From the NCBI RefSeq assembly GCF_026686735.1, contig NZ_CP113432.1, forward strand, positions 4,701,001 to 4,765,000: a stretch of DNA of 64,000 nucleotides, read 5' to 3'. Of this stretch, positions 1 through 7,795 are shown in pieces. Within the stretch, counting starts at the first letter, position 1. Every line of letters starts with the position of its first letter. This stretch comes from Pseudomonas triclosanedens. GTDB taxonomy: Bacteria > Pseudomonadota > Gammaproteobacteria > Pseudomonadales > Pseudomonadaceae. The position numbers were made by a program, and so were the translations under genes. The notes below the pieces were generated by a model. It had not been told where the DNA came from. It made no database searches and worked only from the letters and a program-made list of their open reading frames with translations.

Positions 1-8
1 GGTAGCGG

Positions 9-338
9 TCAGTGGCGGTCCGGCAACTCGGTGATGTGGATTTCGGTGACCAGCGCCGGCCTCGCCAACGGCGTACGCGAGAGCAGCGGACAAAAGCGCG
101 AGAGGCTGCCGATGAGCTCCCACTGGGTGTCCAGCGCTCGCGACAATTCATCGACATCGCTCAGGCTGCGCTGGCCGACGCGTTGCAGGTGCGGGTCCGG
201 GCAATGGCTGAGCTCCACCGACAGGCGGGTGATCAGCGTGCTGAGGCTGGACATGTTGCGGGTGGCGAGTGCAAGGATGTTCGCCAGCAGGGCGATTTCC
301 GATTGCGGGATGACGGCGGGCGATGCAGGTGCGTCCAT
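9..338 (-). CDS. Hypothetical protein, 110 aa
   Basis: I do not recognise this protein. The frame is open up to 422, but the ATG at 338 is preceded by GGAG at 7 nt spacing (TGGAGCACGCATG), so I take it as the start. The product has no signal peptide or membrane segment. Residues about 12-50 look helical and rich in Leu, Ala and Ser, and the C-terminal half contains two Cys and no recognisable catalytic motif. It is the last gene of a minus-strand run after the Old Yellow Enzyme gene, from which it is separated by about 145 bases, so it probably has its own promoter. Confidence 0.6.
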   Translation of the reverse strand: MDAPASPAVIPQSEIALLANILALATRNMSSLSTLITRLSVELSHCPDPHLQRVGQRSLSDVDELSRALDTQWELIGSLSRFCPLLSRTPLARPALVTEIHITELPDRH

Positions 339-482
339 GCGTGCTCCAGAGGTCGGGTGCGCAATCCATTGCGCGGGCTCGGCGAGAACAGCATCACATT
401 GCCACTTTGCGATAACTGTCACATTTCCATTCTTTCTCTGACCGACAGGTCACGCGGACTGCGCCGCGTGACCCGATACCTG

Positions 483-1589
483 TCACGCCTCGCCGAAAGC
501 CTTGCGCCGTGGCGTTCCGCGCTGGGCCGCACGCAGGTATTGCGCGGGCCAGGGCACCGGCTGGCCGCCCAGTTCATCGGCGGCATGCAGCGGCCAGTAA
601 GGGTCGCGCAGCAGTTCACGGGCCAGCAGGATGAGATCGGCCTGGCCAGTGCGCAAGATGTGCTCGGCCTGCACCGGCTCGGTGATCATGCCGACAGTGC
701 CGCTGGCGACGGCGGCCTCCTTGCGCACGCGCTCGGCGAACTGCGTCTGGTAGCCCGGCCCTACCGGGATCTCGGCGTTCACGGCGGTGCCGCCGGAGGA
801 TACGTCGATCAGATCGACGCCCAGGTCTTTCAGGCGGCGCGCCAGTTCCACGGTTTCGTCGGGGTTCCAGCCGTCTTCCACCCAATCGGTGGCGGAGAGG
901 CGGACGAACAGCGGCAGTTCCTGCGGCCACACCGCGCGCACGGCCTGGGTGACTTCCAGCAGGAAGCGAATGCGGTTTTCGAAGCAGCCGCCGTAGCTGT
1001 CGCGGCGCTGGTTGGACAGAGGCGACAGGAACTGGTGCAACAGGTAGCCGTGGGCGGCATGCACTTCGGCGATTTTGAAGCCGGCGGCCAGGGCGCGCTC
1101 GGCGCCGCGCACGAACTGCTGCCTGATGCTCGCCATCTGCTCTTCGCTCAGGGCGATGGGCGAGGTGTGCTGCGGGTCGAAGGCGATGGCCGACGGCGCC
1201 ACGGGCGTCCAGCCTCCTTCGTTGATCGGCACCGAGCCGTGCTTGCCCAGCCACGGCGCCCAGGTGCTGGCCTTGCGTCCGGCGTGAGCCAGTTGCACGC
1301 CGGCAACCGCGCCCTGGGTTTCGAGGAAGCGGGTGATGCGGCGCAACGGTTCGATCTGTTCGTCGCTCCAGATGCCCAGGTCTTCGGCGCTGATGCGCCC
1401 TTCCGGAGCGACAGCGGTGGCTTCGACGATCACCAGGCCCGCACCACCCACGGCGCGGCTGCCCAGGTGGACCAGGTGCCAGTCGTTGGCCAGGCCGTCC
1501 TGGGCGGAGTACTGGCACATGGGCGAGACGGCAATGCGGTTAGGCAGGGTCAGTTGGCGCAGGGTCAAGGGCTCGAACAACTGGCTCAT
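483..1589 (-). CDS. Old Yellow Enzyme family NADPH:FMN oxidoreductase (XenA/YqjM-like)
   Basis: This 368-residue flavoprotein should reduce activated alkenes such as enones, and possibly nitro compounds, with NAD(P)H in the cytoplasm. It is a single TIM barrel of normal length for the YqjM/XenA branch. The N-terminal SPMCQY motif places Cys25 and Tyr27 where XenA has its flavin-tuning Cys and Tyr, and the VHAAHGYLLHQF segment supplies the two substrate-anion-binding His. The C-terminal GMITEPVQAEHIL and LARELLRDPYWPL segments are the FMN phosphate region. GAGGGAG precedes the ATG. The physiological substrate cannot be read from the sequence. In P. aeruginosa the equivalent gene (PA3723) lies beside lasB and recJ. 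Confidence 0.92.
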   Translation of the reverse strand: MSQLFEPLTLRQLTLPNRIAVSPMCQYSAQDGLANDWHLVHLGSRAVGGAGLVIVEATAVAPEGRISAEDLGIWSDEQIEPLRRITRFLETQGAVAGVQLAHAGRKASTWAPWLGKHGSVPINEGGWTPVAPSAIAFDPQHTSPIALSEEQMASIRQQFVRGAERALAAGFKIAEVHAAHGYLLHQFLSPLSNQRRDSYGGCFENRIRFLLEVTQAVRAVWPQELPLFVRLSATDWVEDGWNPDETVELARRLKDLGVDLIDVSSGGTAVNAEIPVGPGYQTQFAERVRKEAAVASGTVGMITEPVQAEHILRTGQADLILLARELLRDPYWPLHAADELGGQPVPWPAQYLRAAQRGTPRRKAFGEA

Positions 1590-1679
1590 GGCGGAACTCC
1601 CTCTGGTCTTCAGAACGTGTACTTGAACTGTAGACCGGGATCGCCGGGCGACGCTGGCAATCGTCGCCCGGCAGGGTAT

Positions 1680-2000
1680 TCAGCCGTCCGCCAGTGCCGC
1701 TTCCTTAGCTGGCATGGCGCCGTCGAAGGCCGGATCGAGGCTATAGCGCTTGCGCTCGTCGCGCACCAGCATGCCGCTCTGGTGCAGACGCCGCAGGCTC
1801 TGGCTGACACTCTCCAGGCCGATCGACGGGCCGGGGCCTTGCAGGTGCGCGTGCAACTCGGCGGCGGTACTGCTGCCCAGTACCGACAGGGCATCGAGCA
1901 GCTTGAGGCGCGGCAGGCTGCAGCGCAGGCCGGCCAGTTCAAGCAGTTGACGGGAACGGCGCTGGCTGCGGCGGGCGGAGAGTTCGGCAACAGCCGTCAT
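1680..2000 (-). CDS. Fur-like winged-helix protein lacking the metal/dimer domain
   Basis: The frame is open to 2150, but a strong CGGAGGT site 6 nt before the ATG at 2000 fixes the start and gives 106 residues. Residues about 20-90 align by eye with the DNA-binding half of Fur: LAGLRCSLPRLKLLDAL resembles the Fur AGLKVTLPRLKILEVL segment, and IGLESVSQSLRRLHQSGMLV resembles the Fur recognition helix region. The protein ends where the Fur dimerisation and His-rich metal-binding domain would begin, so it is about two thirds of Fur length and has no obvious metal site. Role unknown; a DNA-binding regulator is the simplest reading. It lies between recJ and the oxidoreductase gene in the position occupied by lasB in P. 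aeruginosa. Confidence 0.7.
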   Translation of the reverse strand: MTAVAELSARRSQRRSRQLLELAGLRCSLPRLKLLDALSVLGSSTAAELHAHLQGPGPSIGLESVSQSLRRLHQSGMLVRDERKRYSLDPAFDGAMPAKEAALADG

Positions 2001-2192
2001 GGGCGCACCTCCGCCGGGATGGCACGCGCGGATTCGCAGCAAGGGGGAACAGACATTCGGGCCTCCGTTCTTATCGTCTGCGCGCGCCTCGTACGGGGCG
2101 GAACGCACGCTCTCAATTAACAAGACGAATGAGCGGGGCAAAACCTGCAAAGGGATTTCGCATCGGCATGTTTCCCGATGCGAACAAGGGGC

Positions 2193-3908
2193 TTAACGCG
2201 GGGCGATGTGGGCAACCATCAACTGCACGCTCTCGTTGCCACGGAACTCGTTGACGTCGAGCTTGTAGGCCACTTCGGCCCAGCGCACGGTGGGGTTGGG
2301 CCAGATGTCGCGGTCGATGTTGAAGGCGATGGCGTCGAGCTGCTGCGATCCGCACTCGGTCTTGAGCACCAGCTTGAGGTGGCGCTCGCCGACGATGCGC
2401 TGCTGGACGATCTGGAATACGCCGTGGAACAGCGGTTCGGGGAAGTGCTGCCCCCACGGGCCGGCCTGGCGAATCGCCCGCGCCAGTTCCAGGTGGAACT
2501 CTTCGGCGCCCAGTTGCCCATCGGAAAGCAGACGGCCGGTGAGGTCGTCTTCGTCCAGTTGGCGGCGCACTTCGGCATCGAAGGCGGCGGAGAATGCGCC
2601 GAAGTTTTCCTGCGACAACGACAGGCCGGCGGCCATCGCGTGGCCGCCGAACTTGCTGATCAGCCCCGGATGGCGGGCCGCTACGGCGTCCAGCGCGTCG
2701 CGGATGTGGAAGCCCGGCACCGAGCGCGCCGAGCCTTTGAGGGTGCCGTCGCCTGCGTCGGCGAAGGCGATGGTCGGGCGGTGGTAACGCTCTTTCAGGC
2801 GCGACGCGAGGATACCGATCACGCCCTGGTGCCATTCGGGGTCGAACAGGCACAGGCCGAAAGGCATTTCCTCTACCGGCAGCTCCTTGAGCTGGGCGAG
2901 CGCTTCGCGCTGCATGCCCTGCTCGATGGCCTTGCGGTCCTGGTTGAGACCGTCGAGTTGCGCGGCCATGTCGCGGGCGAGGTTTTCGTCCTCGCACAAC
3001 AGCAGTTCGATACCCAGGGACATGTCGTCCAGCCGCCCGGCGGCGTTCAGGCGCGGGCCGAGGATGAAGCCGAGGTCTGTGGAGGTGATCCGCCGACAGT
3101 CGCGCCCCGCCACTTCGAGCAACGCGCGCAGCCCCGGACGGGCGCGGCCGGCACGGATGCGCGCCAACCCCTGGTGGACGAGGATGCGGTTGTTGGCATC
3201 CAGCGGCACAACATCGGCAACGCTGCCGAGGGAGACGAGGTCGAGCAGCTCTGCGAGGTTCGGTTCGGCGATGCCCCGGGCGGCGAACCAGCCGCGCTCG
3301 CGCAGGCGGGCACGCAGGGCAAGCATGACGTAGAAGATCACACCGACCCCGGCCATTGCCTTGCTGGGGAAGTCACAGCCGGGCTGGTTGGGGTTGACGA
3401 TGGCATCGGCGGCCGGCAGCTCCGGGCCCGGCAGGTGGTGGTCGGTGACCAGTACGCGCAGGCCGGCGGCCTTGGCTGCGGCAACGCCTTCGATGCTGGA
3501 GATGCCGTTGTCGACGGTCACCAGCAGCTCAGGGCGTTTCTCCAGCGCCACGGCGACGATCTCGGGGGTCAGCCCGTAGCCATATTCGAAGCGGTTCGGC
3601 ACCAGGTAGTCGACCCAGGCGGCGCCGAGCATGCGCAGGGCCAGCACGCCGACGCTGCTGGCGGTGGCGCCATCGGCATCGAAGTCGCCGACGTAGAGGA
3701 TGCGCTGGCCGCGCTCCAGCGCATCGACGAGCAATTCCACCGCCGCATCCACCCCCTTGAGCTGCTGGTAGGGGATCAGCCGCGCCAGGCCCTTGTCCAG
3801 CTCGGCGGCGCTCTGTACGCCACGTGCGGCGTAGAGGCGGGTCAGCAGAGGTGGCAGGTCGCCCAGGTTGGGCAGGTTTTCCGGGAGCGGGCGGGATTCG
3901 ATGCGCAT
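2193..3908 (-). CDS. recJ: Single-stranded-DNA-specific exonuclease RecJ
   Basis: RecJ is the 5'-to-3' single-strand exonuclease of the RecFOR recombination and mismatch/base-excision repair pathways. The 571 residues carry the DHH phosphoesterase motifs in order: GDFDADG (74-80), VDNG (132-135), TDHH (155-158) and IVNPNQPG, followed by the SLGSVADVVPL segment and, in the DHHA1 domain near residue 395, GGHAMAAG. The remaining C-terminal part is the OB-fold that closes the ring. Length matches the family. The ATG is preceded by a modest TGGA. YaeQ lies upstream on the same strand with about 145 bases between. Confidence 0.97.
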   Translation of the reverse strand: MRIESRPLPENLPNLGDLPPLLTRLYAARGVQSAAELDKGLARLIPYQQLKGVDAAVELLVDALERGQRILYVGDFDADGATASSVGVLALRMLGAAWVDYLVPNRFEYGYGLTPEIVAVALEKRPELLVTVDNGISSIEGVAAAKAAGLRVLVTDHHLPGPELPAADAIVNPNQPGCDFPSKAMAGVGVIFYVMLALRARLRERGWFAARGIAEPNLAELLDLVSLGSVADVVPLDANNRILVHQGLARIRAGRARPGLRALLEVAGRDCRRITSTDLGFILGPRLNAAGRLDDMSLGIELLLCEDENLARDMAAQLDGLNQDRKAIEQGMQREALAQLKELPVEEMPFGLCLFDPEWHQGVIGILASRLKERYHRPTIAFADAGDGTLKGSARSVPGFHIRDALDAVAARHPGLISKFGGHAMAAGLSLSQENFGAFSAAFDAEVRRQLDEDDLTGRLLSDGQLGAEEFHLELARAIRQAGPWGQHFPEPLFHGVFQIVQQRIVGERHLKLVLKTECGSQQLDAIAFNIDRDIWPNPTVRWAEVAYKLDVNEFRGNESVQLMVAHIAPR

Positions 3909-4052
3909 GGGTGTTCCAGTTGTAGCTTGTCTAGATTTCGTCCGGAGCTTGCGATCTGGAGCCGGGCAAGGCTGCGGCGGGCCTGGATGACGGAGTTTGC
4001 AGCAGAGCGGTAAATGAGCGAGCCCGTCCGGCAGGCACGCAGCAGCCCCGGA

Positions 4053-4592
4053 TCAGCGTTCGCCCATCAGCCATTCCACCTGCAGCTCATGCTGGCCGCG
4101 CTCGTCGGTGACGAAGATGGTTCCTTCGCTGATCATCACGGTCCAGTTTATCGAGCGCGGCAGGTCGCGGGAGATTTCCTCCAGCGGCTCCTGTGGCATG
4201 GCGACGACGTTGAGGTTCTTCAGGTGGCGCACGGTGTCGAGCACCTTGGTGGTCCACACGCGCAGGTTGCCGTAGGCAACCAGGGTCAGCTTTTCGCAGC
4301 GGCGCGAGCACCAGGTCAGGCGCTCGGCGTCGGGCTGGCCGACTTCGATCCAGTGCAGCACGCGGTCGTCCAGGCTCTTTTCCCACAAGGAAGGCTCTTC
4401 CACGTCCGACAGGCCTCGGCCGAATGCGAGCTGCTCGCTGTACCAGATGACGTAGGCAAGCAGACGCACCGCCAGGCGCTCCTCGGTCTCGGAGGGATGG
4501 CGGGCGACGGTGAAACGCAGGGTCTCGTAGACCCCACGGTCGAGGTCGGTCAGGCTGATATCGGCTTTGTAGGGCGTGGCGGACAGGGCCAT
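4053..4592 (-). CDS. yaeQ: YaeQ family protein
   Basis: A 179-residue cytoplasmic protein of the YaeQ family, which has a PD-(D/E)XK nuclease-like fold but no firmly established function (E. coli YaeQ was reported to suppress the haemolysin-transcription defect of rfaH mutants). The typical start (ATPYKADISLTDLDRGVY), the ETEERLAVRLLAYV segment and the SEGTIFVTDE C-terminal strand are all present, and the length is standard. It precedes recJ on the minus strand, as in P. aeruginosa. Confidence 0.93.
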   Translation of the reverse strand: MALSATPYKADISLTDLDRGVYETLRFTVARHPSETEERLAVRLLAYVIWYSEQLAFGRGLSDVEEPSLWEKSLDDRVLHWIEVGQPDAERLTWCSRRCEKLTLVAYGNLRVWTTKVLDTVRHLKNLNVVAMPQEPLEEISRDLPRSINWTVMISEGTIFVTDERGQHELQVEWLMGER

Positions 4593-4665
4593 AGCGGTTC
4601 CCGGCGATTTTTGAAGGCGGCAAGTCTACCGCGAAAGCGTCGACCAGGGGCCCGCCAACGAGTGC

Positions 4666-5844
4666 TCAGCCGCGGGTACGACGGTCGGCACCTGGCTCCG
4701 GGGCGGCCAGTTCGATGCGATTGCGACCCTTTGCCTTGGCGGCGTAGAGCGCCTGGTCAGCCAGTGACAGCAGGCGCACCAGTTCGTGGCCGGCTTCGCG
4801 AGTGGTGGCAATGCCGATGCTGACGCTGAGCTGGCCATCGGCCATGAATGGCAGTTCGGCGAACTCGCGGCGGATGCGTTCGGCCACCTGGCAGGCGCCT
4901 TCGGTATCGGCGCTCACCAGCAGGCAGGCAAACTCTTCGCCGCCAATGCGGGCGAACAGGTCCTGCTTGCGCATGCGCGAGGCGGTGATACGGCTGAATT
5001 CGACAAGCACACGATCGCCCGCCGGGTGCCCGAAGGAGTCGTTCAGACGCTTGAAGTTGTCGAGGTCGCATAGCAGCAGCGACGCCTGCTCGCCGCGCTC
5101 GGCGCACAACCGCAGCAAGCGTTCGCCGGAGTCCATGAAGGCGCGCCGGTTGCCCACTCCGGTCAGCGGGTCGCTCAGGGCTGCGCTGCGGAATTGAAGC
5201 TCGGCGCGCTCCTTGACCATCGACAGGGTGGCGAAGGAGATGCCGATGGCATAAAGCATGGTTTCGAAAACCAGCAGGGTGAAGAAGGTGCTGCCCTGGC
5301 CGTGGCTGTTCACGCTCTCGAACGGCATGCCGCGGTCGACCACCAGGCGCACCAAGTAGAAACCGGTGTGAAACACCATCAGCGCCAGCGTGGGGCGCAG
5401 TTCGACCTCCAGTTTGCGGCGGCTGCGCAGCAGCTCGCTGATGGCGGCCAGGCAATAGACGATGGTAATCGAGGTGTTGACGAATATGCGTGCCGCCAGC
5501 GATTCATAGAACGCCGGCCACAGGCACAGCAGGGCCCAGAAGGCTGCGCCTGCACCGATCAGCGGCCAGTGCGGGCGGCGGCCGGCGAACACGCGCATGG
5601 CGGTCCAGTTCATTGCTGCGCACAGGTACAGCCCGATGTTCCCCAGCAGGATCGGCACCAGGTCGATGCCCATACCCCGCAGGGAGCCCAGAAAGGTGCC
5701 GAGAGCGCCGAGCAGAAGCATCGCACTCATGTATCCCAGGGTCGGGTCGCGGCGGCCGCCATGCCAGGCGAACGCCATCAGCACGCCGACCAGGGTGAGC
5801 ACGTAGAGATCGACTACGACCAGGGTTGGCAGGCTGAGCGTCAT
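4666..5844 (-). CDS. Membrane-anchored diguanylate cyclase (GGEEF)
   Basis: Predicted to make cyclic di-GMP from two GTP. An in-frame extension reaches 6000, but GAGGAGG before the ATG at 5844 marks the start, giving 392 residues. Residues 1-210 hold about six or seven hydrophobic segments, a membrane sensor that I cannot assign to a named MASE type. The GGDEF domain spans about 222-385: DPLTGVGNRRAF, the metal/GTP segment CDLDNFKRLND, and the active-site GGEEF at 301-305. RKQD at 292-295, five residues before GGEEF, is an intact inhibitory I-site, so product feedback is likely. It is divergent from the CoA-transferase gene; the 258 bases between hold both promoters. Confidence 0.9.
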   Translation of the reverse strand: MTLSLPTLVVVDLYVLTLVGVLMAFAWHGGRRDPTLGYMSAMLLLGALGTFLGSLRGMGIDLVPILLGNIGLYLCAAMNWTAMRVFAGRRPHWPLIGAGAAFWALLCLWPAFYESLAARIFVNTSITIVYCLAAISELLRSRRKLEVELRPTLALMVFHTGFYLVRLVVDRGMPFESVNSHGQGSTFFTLLVFETMLYAIGISFATLSMVKERAELQFRSAALSDPLTGVGNRRAFMDSGERLLRLCAERGEQASLLLCDLDNFKRLNDSFGHPAGDRVLVEFSRITASRMRKQDLFARIGGEEFACLLVSADTEGACQVAERIRREFAELPFMADGQLSVSIGIATTREAGHELVRLLSLADQALYAAKAKGRNRIELAAPEPGADRRTRG

Positions 5845-6102
5845 GCCCCCTCCTCGCCATCCACCTGCGTGCGTCCCGGTAGCGACACCGGAGGGCAGGA
5901 AAATTGGAATGACGGTAACACACGCATCGGAATTACCCTGTCCAGGGTGAGACGAGCTCAAAGAATAGTCTTCGGGTCCCGTTACTCTACGCGTGCCCAT
6001 AGCCCGCGCAAAGCTCCGATGTCCGACGAGCAGCCGGGCGGCCTGTTCGAACGGCCGCGCAGGGGGTAGAGTCCGGCGACCAACCGCCGAACGGATCGAT
6101 CG

Positions 6103-7302
6103 ATGAACAGCACCGCCAAACCTCTCGCCGGCCTCAAGGTCATCGAACTCGGAACCTTGATAGCTGGCCCCTTCGCCTCGCGCCTGTGCGCGGAGTTCGG
6201 CGCCGAGGTGGTCAAGGTGGAGTCTCCCGATGGCGGCGACCCGTTGCGCAAGTGGCGCAAGCTCTACGAGGGCACGTCGCTATGGTGGTTCGTGCAGGCG
6301 CGCAACAAGCGCTCGCTGACGCTGAACCTCAAGCATGAATCAGGCCGCGAGGTGCTGAAGAAGCTGCTGGCGGAAGCGGACATCCTGATCGAGAACTTCC
6401 GCCCCGGCGTGCTGGAGAAGCTTGGCCTGGGCTGGGACGTGATTCATGCGCTGAACCCGAAGCTGGTGATGGTGCGCCTTTCCGGTTTCGGCCAGAGCGG
6501 CCCGTACAAGGACCAGCCGGGCTTCGGCGCGGTGGGCGAATCGATGGGCGGTCTGCGTTATATCACCGGTTTCGAGGATCGCCCGCCGGTGCGTACCGGC
6601 ATCTCCATCGGCGACTCCATCGCCGCGCTGTGGGGCGTGATTGGCGCGCTCATGGCGCTGCGCCACCGCGAGGTGAACGGCGGACAAGGCCAGGTGGTGG
6701 ACGTGGCGCTCTACGAGGCGGTATTCGCGATGATGGAGTCGATGGTGCCGGAGTTCGATGTATTCGGCTTCATCCGCGAGCGCACTGGCAATATCATGCC
6801 GGGCATCACGCCCTCTTCCGTACACACCACCGCCGACGGCAAGCACGTGCAGATCGCGGCCAACGGCGACGCGATCTTCCGCCGTTTCATGTTGGCCATT
6901 GGCCGCGTCGACCTGGCAGAAGACCCGCTGCTGGCCGATAACGCCGGCCGCGATGCGCGGCGCGACGAGCTCTACGGCATTATCGACCGCTGGGCGCGCG
7001 CAACGCCCCTGGAAAAGGTGCTTGAGGTGCTGGGCGAGGCCCAGGTGCCGGCCAGCCGCATCTACTCCGCCGAGGATATGTTCGCCGATCCGCAGTTCCT
7101 CGCCCGCGAGATGTTCCTCTCGGCGAAGCTGCCGGACGGCAAGCCCTTCCGTATGCCTGGCATCGTGCCCAAGCTGTCCGACACGCCCGGTTCGGCCGAG
7201 TGGATCGGCCCGGGCTTGGGCGAGCATACGGACGAGGTGCTCGGCGGCCTTGGCTACGACGCGGCGGCCATTGCCGAGCTGCGGCGGCAGGGGGCGGTGT
7301 AG
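6103..7302 (+). CDS. CaiB/BaiF family (class III) CoA-transferase
   Basis: A 399-residue family III CoA-transferase that should move CoA between carboxylic acids through an aspartyl-CoA thioester. The N-terminal LAGLKVIELGTLIAGPFASR is typical, as are GFGQSGPYKDQPGFG and the catalytic Asp171 in GISIGDSIAAL (Asp169 in formyl-CoA transferase). Length and domain layout (large Rossmann, small domain, return to the large domain) are normal. Donor and acceptor acids cannot be told from sequence; no acyl-CoA dehydrogenase or hydratase lies beside it. A GC-rich hairpin with a T-run follows directly. Confidence 0.9.
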   Translation: MNSTAKPLAGLKVIELGTLIAGPFASRLCAEFGAEVVKVESPDGGDPLRKWRKLYEGTSLWWFVQARNKRSLTLNLKHESGREVLKKLLAEADILIENFRPGVLEKLGLGWDVIHALNPKLVMVRLSGFGQSGPYKDQPGFGAVGESMGGLRYITGFEDRPPVRTGISIGDSIAALWGVIGALMALRHREVNGGQGQVVDVALYEAVFAMMESMVPEFDVFGFIRERTGNIMPGITPSSVHTTADGKHVQIAANGDAIFRRFMLAIGRVDLAEDPLLADNAGRDARRDELYGIIDRWARATPLEKVLEVLGEAQVPASRIYSAEDMFADPQFLAREMFLSAKLPDGKPFRMPGIVPKLSDTPGSAEWIGPGLGEHTDEVLGGLGYDAAAIAELRRQGAV

Positions 7303-7320
7303 GGCTCGCCAGAAACGCGC

Positions 7321-7348
7321 ACGCCGCCTCTCAGGGCGGCGTTCTTTC
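7321..7348 (+). terminator. Rho-independent terminator after the CoA-transferase
   Basis: ACGCCGCC pairs with GGCGGCGT around a 6-base loop and is followed by TCTTT. It sits between the convergent CoA-transferase and DUF3509 genes and reads best as a plus-strand terminator. Confidence 0.75.
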
Positions 7349-7357
7349 ATACCTGCA

Positions 7358-7639
7358 TCACGTTCCGTAACTGAGCACCTGTGCGCGCTGGCGCAGGGCG
7401 ATAATGACATCGTCTTCCATCCGCCCTTCCTGGATCAGCAGATCGCGCCGGATCGACTGCACCGCCGCTTCGCTGCTCTGATGGTCGGCCAGGTGCTGGC
7501 CTTCGATCACCCGGCGCAGCATGATCTCGCCATCGTCCCGGGTGAGGGTCAGGATTCGGCCGCCATCAGGCCTGGCCGGACCGAGGGACGGTATGTAGGG
7601 AGCGAAGGTCTCGGTCAGCAGTGTACTCAGCCGATCCAT
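7358..7639 (-). CDS. DUF3509 family protein
   Basis: A 93-residue protein of a small, Pseudomonas-restricted family (DUF3509) of unknown role. The frame extends to 7708, but a perfect AAGGAGA stands 7 nt before the ATG at 7639. Visible family features are the TETFAPYIPSLG N-terminus, the LTLTRDDGEIMLRRVI strand pair and the C-terminal VQSIRRDLLIQEG segment. No catalytic or membrane features are seen. It is convergent with the CoA-transferase gene and downstream of thrC on the same strand, behind the thrC terminator. Confidence 0.8.
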   Translation of the reverse strand: MDRLSTLLTETFAPYIPSLGPARPDGGRILTLTRDDGEIMLRRVIEGQHLADHQSSEAAVQSIRRDLLIQEGRMEDDVIIALRQRAQVLSYGT

Positions 7640-7748
7640 GTCATATCTCCTTGTTGCGAAATGAAAACCTGGAGAAAAGACAGCACGATTGGCGATTAAG
7701 TTCGCCACGCTTAGTACCGCCGGTCCATAAGAGAAAGACCGCGGCCAT

Positions 7749-7779
7749 GAAAAAGCCCGCCATGTTGGCGGGCTCTTTC
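7749..7779 (-). terminator. Terminator of thrC
   Basis: AGCCCGCC/GGCGGGCT stem with a short loop, with T-rich flanks on both strands (CTTTTTC when read on the minus strand). It lies about 20 bases past the thrC stop. Confidence 0.85.
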
Positions 7780-7795
7780 ATCGATCAGGTCCGGC

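Noticed and set aside
12..2120. A 702-codon plus-strand frame at the left edge
   Set aside because: Antisense to the Old Yellow Enzyme and Fur-like genes, which have proper starts and recognisable motifs.
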